From: Entoloma clypeatum
Lineage: Eukaryota > Basidiomycota > Agaricomycetes > Agaricales > Entolomataceae
Direction: 5' to 3'
Assembly (NCBI GenBank): GCA_963565915.1
Contig: OY751487.1
Location: forward strand, 2,976,001-3,040,000
Length of the DNA stretch: 64,000 bases
The stretch's first letter is position 1, and every line of letters begins with the position of its first letter. This document shows positions 11,999 through 23,884 of this stretch, one piece after another. The notes under the pieces were generated by a model that did not search any database, had not been told where the DNA came from, and saw nothing but the letters and a program-made list of their open reading frames with translations. Position numbers and translations under genes: made by a program.

Positions 11999-12031
11999 GG
12001 TAGTAATATTTGAAAAATAATACTGGCAAAC
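11999..12031. promoter_or_regulatory. 33-bp space between divergent start codons of cyclin L and an RS-rich protein gene
   Basis: The start codons at 11998 (minus) and 12032 (plus) are 33 bp apart. The space is AT-rich. The two transcripts must either have very short leaders or overlap, so both core promoters probably lie inside the neighbouring gene. Confidence 0.6.
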
Positions 12032-13681
12032 ATGACTCCCTCTTACTGTATGACAAGCCTTCCCCCCAGGCCAGATTCTCCTCCGAGAAGATACACGGCG
12101 GACGACAGAGATCGACGTCTCTTTCGCCCAACTCCACCAGAGTCCCGCTATTATCCAGACAGGAGCGACCGCGGTCACCCCCGTGCGCGACATTCAGACT
12201 CTTACGTCCCGTCTTCCTATGACAGCAGAAGAGAGCCCGATACAAGGCGGAGGGAATATGATGACAGAGACAGAGACAGAGATCGTCGCAGTTGGGACAG
12301 ATCACGCGAATTCAGAGATGCAGACAGAGGGCCGCGGTACTCACCAGACCAGGACAGGTATCGTCGGGGTCCTGGAAGAGAACGAAGCCCTGAAAGGGGT
12401 TCTTCCCGCTATCCCTCTCGTGAACGACATAGAGAGCCATTCAAACATTCTTCAAGGCGCGACTTCAGGTCTCCTTCACCCCGGCGAGGTACTCAGCATA
12501 TACAACCGCCAGCTGCTATTCTGATTCGTTAATTATAGATGGCTACCGTCGGTCGAGATCACCCCCTCCGAGAAGAAGAAACGATTCCTCCCCTTTCCGA
12601 GGTCAAAAGTTGCCTCATCCTCGAAGCCGCTCTCCCCCTCAACCGAGAATAATGAGATTAGGTAGCCATTCCATCGACATTGGCCCTCATGTCCCTGAGC
12701 GTTGCTCCCCTTCTCACCCGTCCGACTCTGTCAAGCTGACACACGTACGAAGTCGCTCCCCACCCCAACGGACCCATTCCAAGTCTCCAGTCTGCAACAA
12801 ACGCGGGCAAACGCCACCCATCATGGCCGAAGTACAGGATTCAGCGCAAACACATCCACAAACGGTGCACAAGGAAGTGACAGAGGTATTAGAACGCCCC
12901 CCTGCTCCTCAAGCTTCCCGTCCACAGCCAGAACCTACATCTCCCATGGCTAATAGCACTGCTGTGGGTCTCCCGCCTCGCGAACCACTCGCAGATAGGC
13001 TAATGGAAGCGATGCGGGAATCCGAGCACCAAGATGTGCAGAAAACAAACTCGGATATCAAAATTCCTGATCGATCACCCACATCGCCCAAGCCATCGCA
13101 GGCGAAGCAACGACAGACTGCACCTCAACATCCTCGATCCCCCCCAAGAGGCCCGAGGAATCATAAGAAAGGTAATATTCCTCCGACTGGGCCCGCATAC
13201 CTTCATCCACCGGGTCCACAAGGGCAACGCCGACCATATCTCGCTGTTGCGGCGCCCGCTACGCCAGCCCTCTCAATCCCAAGTTCCCAAGCCGCTTTTA
13301 CCGAACCCCAGGTTGTTCCTACACAGTCTGTCTTAGATGCGCCGAAGGTTTCGCTGCCTATCATTCCACCATGGGAGGGCCGGCCGAGCCTTACTCGTGA
13401 ATTAGATGCCGAAGTTGTCCTTTCATTTCTCCAGTCGAGATCGTTCCGTTGAACCACACCAACCACAGATTACTCGCCTTCAAGCACATCGCGCCCACCT
13501 TGTGACAGAATACGGAACAATTTCGAAACTCACCAGGCGAGCTCTGCACGAACTTGACATGGCGGCTATAGACCTCCGTGCTGCGGAGACCCGGCGTAGG
13601 ATTGCTGATAGCCAGATGGAAAAAGCGCGGGCCGGTGTACTCGGTATCGACGCCGTATTGATCGATTCACTCATCATATAG
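12032..13681 (+). CDS. Arg/Ser- and Pro-rich protein with a C-terminal helical domain (unknown, splicing-type composition)
   Basis: I do not recognise a named family. The N-terminal third is an RS-type domain rich in RS, RD and RE dipeptides (for example YDDRDRDRDRRSWDRSREFR, YRRSRSPPPRRRN, PRSRSPPQ), as in splicing factors. The middle is Pro-rich, low complexity. The C-terminus is a compact amphipathic helix pair: EITRLQAHRAHLVTEYGTI, ALHELDMAAIDLRAAETRRR, QMEKARAGVLGID. Two introns can be placed exactly: 12489-12538 (50 nt, restoring RRDGYRRSRSPP) and 13414-13468 (55 nt, joining ELDAE to ITRLQ; without it the frame stops at once). The stop is at 13679-13681. Its divergent partner is cyclin L, which works with RS proteins, so a role near splicing is a reasonable inference. 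Confidence 0.65.
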
Positions 13682-14114
13682 ACTCCACATATCCTGAGCT
13701 TCCTTCTGAATTTCGTTACGAGTCTTGACTTTGGGTCACGTCTCATCGAACCTTCGAACACCAAGGCTTGACACATCTACTGATGTGTACTTACCAACTG
13801 GGGCGAAATCATTGATTGAGTTGAACCTAACAAATCTAGGTCAACCAGAAGTCTTTTGAAGTTGTTAAAAAGTCCCGCAGTGTACACAGTCGTTCGGTCT
13901 GCCTGAGAAAAGGCAAGTAACTGTTCAGACGTTTATCGCCGTGCATTGCATATATAACAGCTAGTGATGTAAATACGACATATATGAGGAACGAAGACTC
14001 TGTCAGTTTTCATTCTCTATATCCCACGCTTGGCCATGTATCCGCCTTTAAGGCTTGGATCACTATTCGCAAGCACATCAGGTGGAAAGAGCAAAAATGA
14101 CAGGCCTTTGCAGC
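13682..14114. other. Convergent 3' intergenic region, no gene seen
   Basis: This 433-bp stretch lies between the stops of the RS-rich gene and PDX1. It should hold both 3' UTRs. I see no conserved reading frame or RNA gene. Confidence 0.6.
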
Positions 14115-15681
14115 TCACATGGTCAAACCAACCATTGCTTCTCCGAGGTTTTCAGAAACCTATTTCGCCCTTAGACTGTCTCAAAATCACAGGAACAAAG
14201 GTTACCTCTGCCAGGAGCTTGGGATTATTGTGGTGCGTGACCTATATTTTATGTGAGCAATATAAGTTATGGATTAGGAGTTGGAGTTGATAACTGGATA
14301 ACATACCGCTTGAACGATTGCACGCGCACGTTTTGTAGGATCACCAGACTGTAAGGAAGAGCCAGATATGAATACGTGAATCGTTGAATGGTAGTATGAT
14401 TATATTGACATGGAAAATTCCAGATCCAACGAATACTAAGAAAGAAAAGTCCCATATTAGCCGCGGCTAAAATTCGAAACAAGATGTATACCTCCGTCGC
14501 ATCCTAGCTGCATCATTAGTGCAGCATCGGCTGGAGATCTTCACTTCAGATCCTCGGAGAGCCATAGTCTTACCACGTACCAGGAGTAGCAATTCCTCCA
14601 GCAGCAAAGTTCACCACAGGTAGGCGCTTCAGTCTAGCTGTTTCCTTGAGGAGGTGAAAAGGTGCCTGAATCTCTTTCGCAAATCGATATAGTTCTTCCT
14701 CATTCATGACGCTTGCTTTTCTGATCTGGCTCATGACGGCACGGGAATGACGGACGGCCTCAACCACATTGCCAGTACCAGCCTCGCCTTTAGTGCGAAT
14801 GAACGCTGCACCTTCTGATATGCGACGGAGGGCCTCCCCTAAGTCCCGCGCTCCGCAAACAAACGGCACCTTGAAGCCATGTTTGTTGATATGATGCTCG
14901 TCATCAGCAGGCGTCAGCACTTCGGACTCATCAAGATAATCTACACCGATGGCTTGAAGTATCTGTTCCATGGTGATCCACGGTACGAAAAAGAGGTCGG
15001 ACCGCGATACGCACCTGTGCTTCGACAAAATGCCCGATCCTGACTTTCGCCATGACTGGAATTGTCACGGCATTGATGATCTCTTTGATCATCTGAGGGT
15101 CACTCTATCACAAATAATAAATTAAGCCTTCGGCAACCAATACGGTGTCACAGACCATTCGAGCAACACCGCCTGGCAGCTTAGGGTTTAGCCGAAGGAT
15201 TAATACGACAGAAAACAGCACACCTTCAGCCCTGATGTCGGCAGGGACTCTTTCAAGTGCCATAACGGCGCAGGCCCCCGCCTCTTCGGCAATGCGGGCC
15301 TAAGGGTGGTTGGGGGTGAGTTACATTTGTATTATAGTTGAACAGAGCAACCTGTGCGGCATTGACGACGTCCATGATAACTCCACCCTAGTCGGAACAG
15401 ATCAGGCTGCAAGGATGGTGATCACCTATAAGAACGACAGACCTTTAGCATCTGGGCCAGACCTGATTTCACCTATGCCAGTCGAGTCAGACAGGAAAAA
15501 AGAAATCGGGCTGGCTACACACTCCGAAGGTGCCCAAGCTATTTCCTCCGTCTCTTTGTGCCGAGCGGGCGGGGGCAGTAGTAGGCGTACTAGGTGTCCC
15601 GACGCCATGGGGAATAGCGGAGGTCTGAATGGCTGGTGTGGCTGGTGTGGGAGTCGACATGATTGTGGGTGCGATAATCAT
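14115..15681 (-). CDS. Pyridoxal 5'-phosphate synthase, PDX1/SNZ synthase subunit
   Basis: Makes vitamin B6 (PLP) from ribose 5-phosphate, glyceraldehyde 3-phosphate and ammonia supplied by PDX2/SNO. Exons read in order: N-terminal [21 protein letters not shown] joined to [21 protein letters not shown] (catalytic Asp region), [40 protein letters not shown] (active-site Lys), [63 protein letters not shown] (second active-site Lys), [52 protein letters not shown] and [11 protein letters not shown]. The stop is at 14115-14117. All the conserved blocks are there. The gene is cut by many short introns. The Met at 15660 (MSTPTPATP) is an alternative start. Confidence 0.95.
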
Positions 15682-15875
15682 AAACTGAAAATTGATTGTT
15701 GCTCCGTGACAGGCCAGTCTCCCCGTACCTGTCTAACACGTCCTGCCCGCCCAAATGAATTTCCAATAGATGTTCACTCTTCATGTTGTACGTCGTCGAA
15801 TATCATTGAGTACTGTAAGTATTTAGGACAATATTTATACCACAAGTACAACAAGGGGTGAAGGGCCATCGAAGC

Positions 15876-16283
15876 CTAAAAGCCCTTTTCTTTCAACCAC
15901 TCCATCACGTTGTTTTTCCAGTGGCCCCCTGTTATAACCAGGTTTTTTGATCGTACAATCTTGACCTTCATGCGCGAAGCTTCGGGGGTGTGTAATTCGA
16001 AAAGGGAATCTGTAAGGTGTTTTGCAAGAACCTGGACCACCAGGGTTTGCTTGGCGAATGAGTGAACTCGCGCAAACGAAGAACTCACATTTGCATTTCC
16101 ATCAACGTTGCGTATCAAAACCAGATACCGGGAGCCACCGTTCCGCACGTCTGTGTAGACAGGTAGGTTGCCCTGGGAGTTTCGTGGGACGAAATATGGA
16201 TATTGTATGCAAGCACTGTGGGTTGGTGTCACGGTAGCTTGGGTGGTCGAAAATGAACGTCGAATGAGCTGTGGCCGAAACAT
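15876..16283 (-). CDS. Mitochondrial large-subunit ribosomal protein mL49 (IMG2 family)
   Basis: The start at 16283 gives MFRPQLIRRSFSTTQATVTP, a basic presequence typical of mitochondrial import. The body shows YPYFVPRNSQGNLPVYTD, SRYLVLIRNVDGNAN and ends VITGGHWKNNVMEWLKEKGF, the diagnostic C-terminal block of the family. A 57-nt intron (16032-16088) begins GTGAGT, ends CCAG and joins GNAN to VLAKHLTD. It has no stop codon and keeps frame, so the unspliced frame is also open; the spliced reading fits the family better. Next upstream gene on the same strand is the Rab GTPase. Confidence 0.88.
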   Translation of the reverse strand: MFRPQLIRRSFSTTQATVTPTHSACIQYPYFVPRNSQGNLPVYTDVRNGGSRYLVLIRNVDGNANVSSSFARVHSFAKQTLVVQVLAKHLTDSLFELHTPEASRMKVKIVRSKNLVITGGHWKNNVMEWLKEKGF

Positions 16284-16630
16284 GGACAAGAGCGCGTTAT
16301 CGTACTGAGTTTGAAAATAACTAAGTTCCCATGACAGATTTTGTTGAAATACATAACAGGTTTTTTTTTTACCAGTAAGTTACCGAGGGAGTCACATGAG
16401 AAAGATTTGCTTAGATTTTACATCTGATCCTGCATTGCTCACTGCCCAAAGAAGGTTACGGAAAGAAAGACATATAAAAGGCAGCCACGTCTACCAAGAA
16501 AATGTTAAGGGTGTCTACGTAAAAACATATATGTAATGTGAACGTTCCGATTGCATTGGCGAAATTACTGAAATCATAGAGCGACGAAGATTGAATGAGC
16601 ACCACAAATACTCAAACTCATTCAGCAACA

Positions 16631-17663
16631 TCAGCAACAGCCTCCAGACTGTTGAGACTGTACAGTTTGTCCAGGGGTGACGGTCGTTGATTTCGCTCCT
16701 GAAGGGTTTGACATGGATCCCATCCTACGATAGTAGGTTATGTGATATGATGCTGGCGTTATCATGGTAGACTTGCCTGTCTTTAATTTGCTTCGCCATA
16801 GTCAAGAAAGCTTGTTCAACGTTGGTGGCGTTCTTCGCGGATGTTTCAAGGAAGGGGATGCTAAGCTGATCGGCAAATTCCTGTGAAGCAGAATGAGCGT
16901 CAGCGAAGATCACTGGTTCTATAATAGGGCGTACTTTGGCAACACTGTATTCCACAACCTTCTTGGCCGTCAAATCCGACTTGTTGCCCACGAGTAGCTT
17001 GTTGACACCTTCCGATGCATATCGGTCAATTTCCTGCAGCCATTGCTTAACATTGGTGAATGTATCTAGGCTGATGTCAGGTTGAAAGTCGACCGTCAGG
17101 GATAGAAGTACCATTGTCAGTCACGTCGTAGACGACGATGATACCATGAGCACCGCGATAGTAAGATGAGGTGATCGTCCTGAAACGTTCCTGTCCTGTG
17201 AAGAAATGTCAAGCTGATGGCAAGCTGACAGAAACGAATCAGCACACCTGCTGTGTCCCACTGTTATGGGGGTGATGGTCAGTACTAAGTTGAACGCAAT
17301 GAAGGGGAAAGCGTTTCTGGCAGTGTGAACGTATCACAAAGCATTGAAGCGATATGGCTGGGCTACGATGGAGCGACGACGTGCCACCACCAAAGAGCCC
17401 AAGTGAGGGAGAGCATGGGTCCACTGACAATTTGGAGTTTCACGGTCTTTCCTTCTAGCTCAATGGTGCGAATCTTAAAGTCGACACCAATGGTACTAAT
17501 GTAGCTCTCGGTGTAGGTGTCGTCGGCGAAACGGAGGAGGAGACAAGACTGAGGGAACATTAGAAGACACAAGGATGATACACAAGGGACGTTCTACCTT
17601 GCCGACACCAGAGTCACCGATGAGGAGGAGCTTGAAGAGATAGTCGTATTCACTGGTATGCAT
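16631..17663 (-). CDS. Rab1/Ypt1 small GTPase
   Basis: Controls ER-to-Golgi vesicle tethering. The start at 17663 gives [22 protein letters not shown] (P-loop); the next exon gives [24 protein letters not shown] (effector region). A 13-nt exon (17248-17260) encodes WDTAG of switch II, followed by [17 protein letters not shown]. Then come VGNKSDL (G4, NKxD), [14 protein letters not shown] (G5, SAK) and [10 protein letters not shown], ending QSQQSGGCC, a double-Cys prenylation site; stop 16631-16633. A 54-nt intron without stops (16881-16934) lies between YSVAK and EFADQLS. Sequence and tail match Rab1/Ypt1 rather than Rab8/Sec4. Confidence 0.95.
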
Positions 17664-18743
17664 TGCGGCGGAAGATGAGACGGAGGGAAAGAAGCAGCAG
17701 TCGAGCGAGGAAGAGGTTCGAGGGAGACTGACACGAGCTGCGCGTGGCAACACCGCAACGGCCACTTGCCGGCCAACTCCGGCCGCGTCTTGAACCAGAT
17801 GAAGCCAAAACTGATTTCGTATACTACTAACAATACAATGTAATATGTTGTCAATAACTTCATGCTGAAAGCCTACTTCTGAATGTAAGTAGGTGCATAA
17901 CCGGGTTGAAAGGTTGGCTGAAGCCCTGCGTTCGGTGGGGGGTAAGAATGTTCGACCACCAGATTGGGTTCAGGCCTGTGTTCTTGATCAATCATTCACT
18001 CCTCGACTCTGATAGAAGACGAAAGCAAGGTACCCAGTCATAGGAGCCTGCCACTGACATATGCTGCAAAACCAAATGTGCTTCTTTGAGAAGGGTACGA
18101 GGGGTACCCAGAAGAGTTCAAACCATGTCGTGCTCTTCGCCGCAATGACAGATACTATATGGGTCTTATGTATTTATGAAGGTGATAAGTCACAAATTCG
18201 CACCATTGTTACAGCGAGGGCAAACTCGCGCAGATTGTTCTCCACTCCTAGCCTTCAGCGTTGTCTGGCAGCCAACTGCGAAGTTTAAATAATTAGGCAC
18301 GAGAACCAAACTCTGGTATCTCATAGAGACACACATAGTATCGGTACGCAGACTAAACAATAATTGTCAATAGGGGCCATAGTTCGTTGCCAGAGCAAGT
18401 TCAACTTACAGAACATGAGTGGATGGATGTACGAGCGTTGTGTTGAGTAGTAGGGAACGAGCCCTGGCACCGCCACCAGTACCATGTACTGGAAATATTA
18501 ATCAGGATCGACAGTACAAATCTATACACAGCTACTACATCAGTGTAACGAGCAGCTTCAGGCGGTTGGATGGAGACGTGAACATTATAACATACTAAGT
18601 AGGTATCATTATATTCAGCGCACACTTGGTATAATATAGGTCAGGCGATCGATCGCATGATGAAGATTGCATGTAATGTGGGATATATTTGGTAGCGGTG
18701 AAAGCAGCATCGAACAAAAAATGTAAATGAAAAGAAAAACGTG
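17664..18743. other. 1.1-kb intergenic region, no gene seen
   Basis: Lies upstream of the Rab start and downstream of the Zn2Cys6 regulator stop, so it should contain the Rab promoter and the regulator's 3' UTR. Short open frames here have no family features. No tRNA-like fold was found by eye. Confidence 0.5.
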
Positions 18744-21700
18744 TCAGTGGTAGAATCCATGAGGATTGTCACCAAATTGTGGGCAGCTGGAACGGTCGCT
18801 CCCAGTTTGAATCATGGACGAGCCTTGAGAAGAGAATACGCTGGAATCCAGATAGCTGGTGCTGTGCAAAGAATGTGCGCTGGAGGGCGGATCGCGGTGA
18901 TGATAGTGTACACCTGGACCAACCGTACCATCTGGTCCAGTGACAGGCACGTTGAAGGAAAACTGATCCAAGTCCTGATGAACTTCATAAAATGACTCAT
19001 GGGAATCGTTTTTGAACGTCACAGGGCCCGCGAGGCTGGCAAACTCGGGCGACCCTGGAGTACTGATACCAGTCCCGGCACTAGTGGCTATGGATGTGGT
19101 TGTTCCAGGTGGTGTATATGATGGCCACCCGTTAGCTCCATGTCCAGTGGTATAAGCCGTGCTTGGGGCCGATTCTGCACGCCGAGGTGAACAAAGCAGG
19201 TGAAGAGGGGGTAGTAATGGTCTGCCAGACCCAGATATATGAGCAAAGGCGCTAGGGCCTTGGGCGGCGCTCATAGACACTGGCCTAGAAAGTTCCATTG
19301 GAGGCAGCACATCAGAGTATGCATCGGAGCCCTGATTGGTTAGGCGATCGGGAAAGCTGATTGAATACCGACTTGGGTTTCGACCAACTTTTTTACTGTC
19401 CCAAACCATGCGAATCGTCTCTTCTCTTTCATCGCTTCTTGAGAATGCCCATCTCATTTCCGCAAGGGCGGTCAAGCAGAGACTGAGACCCTCTGAAACC
19501 GACCAGCTGCTGCGACCACGAGTATGCTCTTCGTCCCGATCCTCTGTCGGGAAATCAATAGTTTCACCTTCAACACTGGCTGCCAAGAAACCAGCGAAAA
19601 AGCAACCCTCGCGAACCAGTCCCGCATCCCATTTGAACAAGCCCCTAGCGGCACGCTTCTCCTCCGAAAGATGGAACTTGATGATACGGAGAACGAGTGG
19701 AAGTAAGCCGAGACACTTGCGAGTAGCTGTGACATGGAGGTAGTGCGGTGAGAGGTACGGTGACGAGGACGAGGACGGGCGCGAAGAGGACGATGCATGG
19801 TACATTATTTGAGAATTATTTGAAGTAGAACACATGTGTTGTTTCAAGGATTCTCGAATCATGTTGTCTAAATGTGAAAGTAAAGCAAATCAGACTGGCT
19901 TCACCCTGAAAAGCTAGGAAACATTACGGCATTCAAAGATGAAAATCTGTCGAGATAATAGGCATCAGTTCAATCAATAGCAGGGCAAGATTATACTCAC
20001 TTGCCAGGCGCTGACATACTGTTCGATATCGAGGGTATCAGAGGAGTTTGTCCTCATCGCATCAAATGCTTTCCAACAGTAATCAAGATCATCCCAGATT
20101 TCCCGCATTCCATGAGCGTCAACAAGACCATGTTCCTCAGCCCTCTTCACTGCCTTTGGGCCGGTGAGGACCAAGTGGACTTTTCGACAGATGGCGCTAA
20201 GCTGAAGGGGAAGAGAAAAAAGTTGTGATAGATGTAAAAATGACTGAGCAGTTGATCCGCATTGGGGCTTGGCATGGGCTACGCCGTGTCCAGAAAGGGG
20301 GCGAATTGAAGGCATGGCAGAATGTGCCGAGGGAAAGCCAGAGCCACCGAGGTCAGACGATGGCAATGTAGTTTGGAACGCGTCCAAATCGTCAGCGTTG
20401 CTGTTCAGGATATTAGTCAACTTTTTTTTGCCCATTGATAAAGAAGACAACTTGCAGGACGAGACGACCCCCTCGCATACCTGTCGTAATACCTTCATGG
20501 GTATGTGCATACCAGAAGATCTGCGCGCGAACAAGAACATCGTCGGAATCATCGAGATATGATTGGATCGGAGTGGATGGTCCAGAGAGCGTGCATAATG
20601 CTTGTGCTTGGGAAAAGGCAGCTTGTTGCATAGCGAGCCTCTCGAGAGGGTGGGCCTCTAGATATGATATCAGGAGATCGAACGCAATGTGTGGTATTAT
20701 GAAGATTACCCTCCATGAGGGGCAGCATGAGCAACAAAACTCGAACGCCATCCCAAGTCGGCCTCCTCATCACTCCATGAAAGTCGATGAGTTCTAAGAT
20801 TTCTCGTAACATGTTGTCAACTTTGTCCTTCCTCCCTTTCCGTTGATGTCGAGAGATGAGCGGGTTCTCTTGGGCATCAGGAGAGATATTGTTCCCGTAC
20901 AAGGAAGACTCGGTCGGCATCGTGAGGGAAGTTTCTTCATGTGAAGTCACGGAGGGGTTATCATCCTCGATCTCTGGGAGGCCGCATTCGTTGAGGCCGA
21001 AAGATGCGGCCCAGACAACTAGGACCATCGCCAGAAGACCCCCTTCGTGGCCAAGAGAATGGACGGCTTTGGTATGGGCTAGGAAACGTGCGGGAAACTC
21101 GACAGGGTCAAGTATCGGGCCTAGGAACGGAAGGTCAATTATGGAGCAAGTATACAATGGAAGGACTTGCGTTGTACTGTGAACCATTTCCAAAATGAGG
21201 AGGAAAAAAAATCTGGAGTGAGTTGGGGGATGGTGCTAGGCAATCGTGTCTCAAGTGAGGAGGACGGAGTGCCATTCTGAGCTTTACCATATATTGCTCT
21301 GCCAACAGCGGTTATAGAAGCGAGAGGCCAGGATGGCGATGACGAACGTACTCGACCTGTTGGAGGCGCCGACCGCGTCTAAGCAACTTGACGGCCTTGA
21401 CTTCTGCGAATTCATCGCTACATTGACCGGGGGTACTAATGAGAGAGGAAAGAGAAATGCTTGGGGACGACTTACACGCATTTGAGGCCACGTTCCTTGC
21501 AGTTGGAACACGCTGGATGTGGGATGGAGGGAGTAAAAGGTAGGTCCTTGAGATCGCAACGGACTCTTGAGGGAAGTTTGAACAAGATCTTGGGTGATGT
21601 GGAGCCGAATTACCTTCTCATACGACAAGCGCCGCATGCGGAAAACTGTTGTCGGGAGGATTTCGGTTGACTTGTGGGACGACGGGAATAAGGTGTTGCA

Positions 21701-21756
21701 GTAATTCGCTGGCTTTGGGAGGAGGTGCCAGTGGAAGAGGAGGCTCGTGGAGACAT
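18744..21756 (-). CDS. Zn2Cys6 fungal transcription factor
   Basis: The start at 21756 gives MSPRASSSTGTSSQSQRITA. The binuclear zinc cluster is spread over two exons, ACGACRMRR and VRCDLKDLPFTP, then PACSNCKERGLKC, with all six cysteines in C-x2-C-x6-C spacing. The next exon, DEFAEVKAVKLLRRGRRLQQVE, is the basic linker and start of the dimerisation helix. The middle region has fungal-specific regulator features (PILDPVEFPARFLAHTKAVH, LEILELIDFHGVMRRPTWDGVRVLLL-like text split by introns, RKVHLVLTGPKAVKRAEEHGLV). The long last exon carries LRIIKFHLSEEKRAARGLFKW and a Ser/Pro-rich tail ending CPQFGDNPHGFYH. Target genes cannot be inferred from the sequence. Confidence 0.85.
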
Positions 21757-21952
21757 TACCTGCTGGGGAGAAGTGATATATTAGACGGGAGACACAACTA
21801 TTTATCAGGGGTTGACACCAAGCACGAATGCAGCGGATCTGAGAAGAGATCTTTCATGTTCAGACAGAAATGATAAATGCTAGCGCGTAACTAATTAATT
21901 TGTTACATACAGATCTCAGATCTCATTCTGATCCCCATCCAGAATCTTACAA

Positions 21953-23098
21953 CTAGTCAAATCCGGTCAACCATCCGGCCTTCCTCAGTGCCCTCCGCAA
22001 CGCCCCAACCGTCCGCTGTTCACTGTTAATCTTTCTATCCCTCGCCATCTGCTCAACGTCACCCCCGTATCTCGCCAGCAATCTTTCAAGGTAGTTTCGC
22101 TCCCCCAAAGATGAATGCCTCCGTTCAGCACATGACAATGGAATGGATAGCGTCGTCGAGTTTTGAGGCATCGGTGTGGATATCTGTTCCAGCCCTAAAA
22201 GCGCCGACACGTAAGTCAATCAGGCCGTTAATGATTGGATATAGATAGAAAGAAGCATCGCCGCGACACACCCCCGCACCGACCGTGTGAAACATGGCGA
22301 AAATCTGTCAAAGGAACTACAATCTAGACCGGAGTCGAATCTCGGATATGAGCGGTTCACATCGAACCTTCAAGGGTTCCATTCCTCGATTTGAATTTCG
22401 GTTGTAATGGCACGCTGCCAATTTCCCCAGTTCGCCCAGAAGTGTAGCAAGGAAGAAAATACAGTGTAGTTTCACAACACTTACCTTTGACAATGTCCGA
22501 GCTTTCGCCTCTTGTCTTTTCACTCCCCCCGAGATAAATTACCCATTGCTTCATGACGGGTTGAGGTACTATCGGCTTCAGAGTCTCCATCTCCCTCTCT
22601 TCCTGAGGTAGTTCAATTCGCAAAACATTCCCAGCTTCGTCGCGGATTATTTTGCCGAACCCTTTGCGCATCGATGTTTTCTCTTTCAGACTGTTAAGAG
22701 GCGCATTGGAAATCATTCCTATGTCCACCATGTCGGATTCTATTTGGGTCTCCATCGGTTCGACACCGCCGGAAGCAGACGCAGTAAGTGTATGTACAAG
22801 GCCTAAGGCGGCGTAACTTTGAAGATGCATCAGTCATGGCCTCAAGTAGGGCCCACTTGACCGTTGAATGGATGGATCTTACTTACTTTTGTTTGACCGT
22901 TTTGTGCTTGTTCCAGGCATCTTGAATGGCTCGGGGACCACGGATAGCTCAGGTATCAAATCAGTCTTCAGTAATGCTTCCTGATCTGACTCTTAACTCA
23001 CGGGGTGTTTTCTTCAGATTCCGCTTAGCATGTCGAGAATGAGAGACTGGTCTATGGGATGAAGAACGCGCTTTGCGGCGTTGACGGGGGTTGGCCAT
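21953..23098 (-). CDS. Nucleolar protein 16 (ribosome biogenesis)
   Basis: Nop16 takes part in 60S ribosomal subunit assembly. The start at 23098 gives MANPRQRRKARSSSHRPVSH, then SRHAKRNLKKTP; the next exon encodes RGPRAIQDAWNKHKTVKQ, the family signature. The middle contains PLNSLKEKTSMRKGFGKIIR and GNVLRIELPQEEREM. The last exon carries RRHSSLGERNYLERLLARYG, DVEQMARDRKINSEQRTVG and LRRALRKAGWLTGFD, the conserved C-terminus. Divergent from QCR10 with 83 bp between start codons. Confidence 0.9.
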
Positions 23099-23181
23099 GA
23101 TCAGACTTGGTGTCACGCTGTAACGGCGTTTCCCGATTGCAACACTTACTGTTCAGTCTTCCATTCGTGAAAAAAAAAACA

Positions 23182-23561
23182 ATGGCGCGTCTGACATATC
23201 ATCCACAATCTCCTCTCAGCTACGGTCTTGGTGTACGTGCATCACGAAACCTACTTATCCAGGCTGATGTATTTGGGTTCTGCAGATCGGCAGGAGGTGG
23301 GCGCCGAGTCTGGGTATTTGGGGTGTAGGAGCAGGGACAGCTGCGCTATTAGTGAGTTTCTTCTACAACACTCCTTTTTCTTGACCTCCTTGACTTTTTA
23401 CAAAGATCCTCTCAGTGACGCCGCTCGTGAAGCGTGAATTTCTTGTCAAGGTTCCCATGGTGGGCATGCCGTCTTTGCGCAGAATTTTACTCACACCATT
23501 TGCGCAACAGCTGGGCAGCTACTATGAGGATAAAACGCCCGCTTCGGACAAGCCGTTCTGA
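23182..23561 (+). CDS. Cytochrome bc1 complex subunit 10 (QCR10)
   Basis: Small single-span subunit of respiratory complex III in the mitochondrial inner membrane. Four exons give a protein of about 73 residues: MARLTYHPQSPLSYGLG, then IGRRWAPSLGIWGVGAGTAA (start of the membrane span), then ILSVTPLVKREFLVKVPM, then LGSYYEDKTPASDKPF, stop 23559-23561. The last intron (23460-23510, 51 nt) has no stop and keeps frame; splicing restores the VPxxGSYxxDKTPxxDKPF ending of the family. Length fits the yeast protein (about 77 residues). A gene this small with three introns is hard for automatic callers. Confidence 0.85.
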
Positions 23562-23884
23562 CACCCGTATTACGCCACCTCCGTTCAAATGCAGAACCAT
23601 CGGAAGATATCACCAATAGAATGGCACACCGCGGGACGCACTTATATATGGACGTCGTGGTTGCTAAAGACATAGACATATTCGTGTATAACGTGTTAAC
23701 CAAGGGACTCAAAACGATCTGTTTGCTGCGCTACTTAAGTACTCTAGTGTACTCGCCGCTCGGGCAAGATACGCACTTGTGTACCGTGATCATGAGCACT
23801 TATTTTTTCACATGTTCTCGAGGTCCAAATCTTTACATAACGTGAAAGCCCACACGAGCAACTGTTCCGTCCTCCCCTCTCCCA
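23562..23884. other. Intergenic region between QCR10 and the acyl-CoA synthetase
   Basis: 323 bp that should hold the QCR10 3' UTR and the promoter of the downstream same-strand gene. No other feature seen. Confidence 0.5.
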
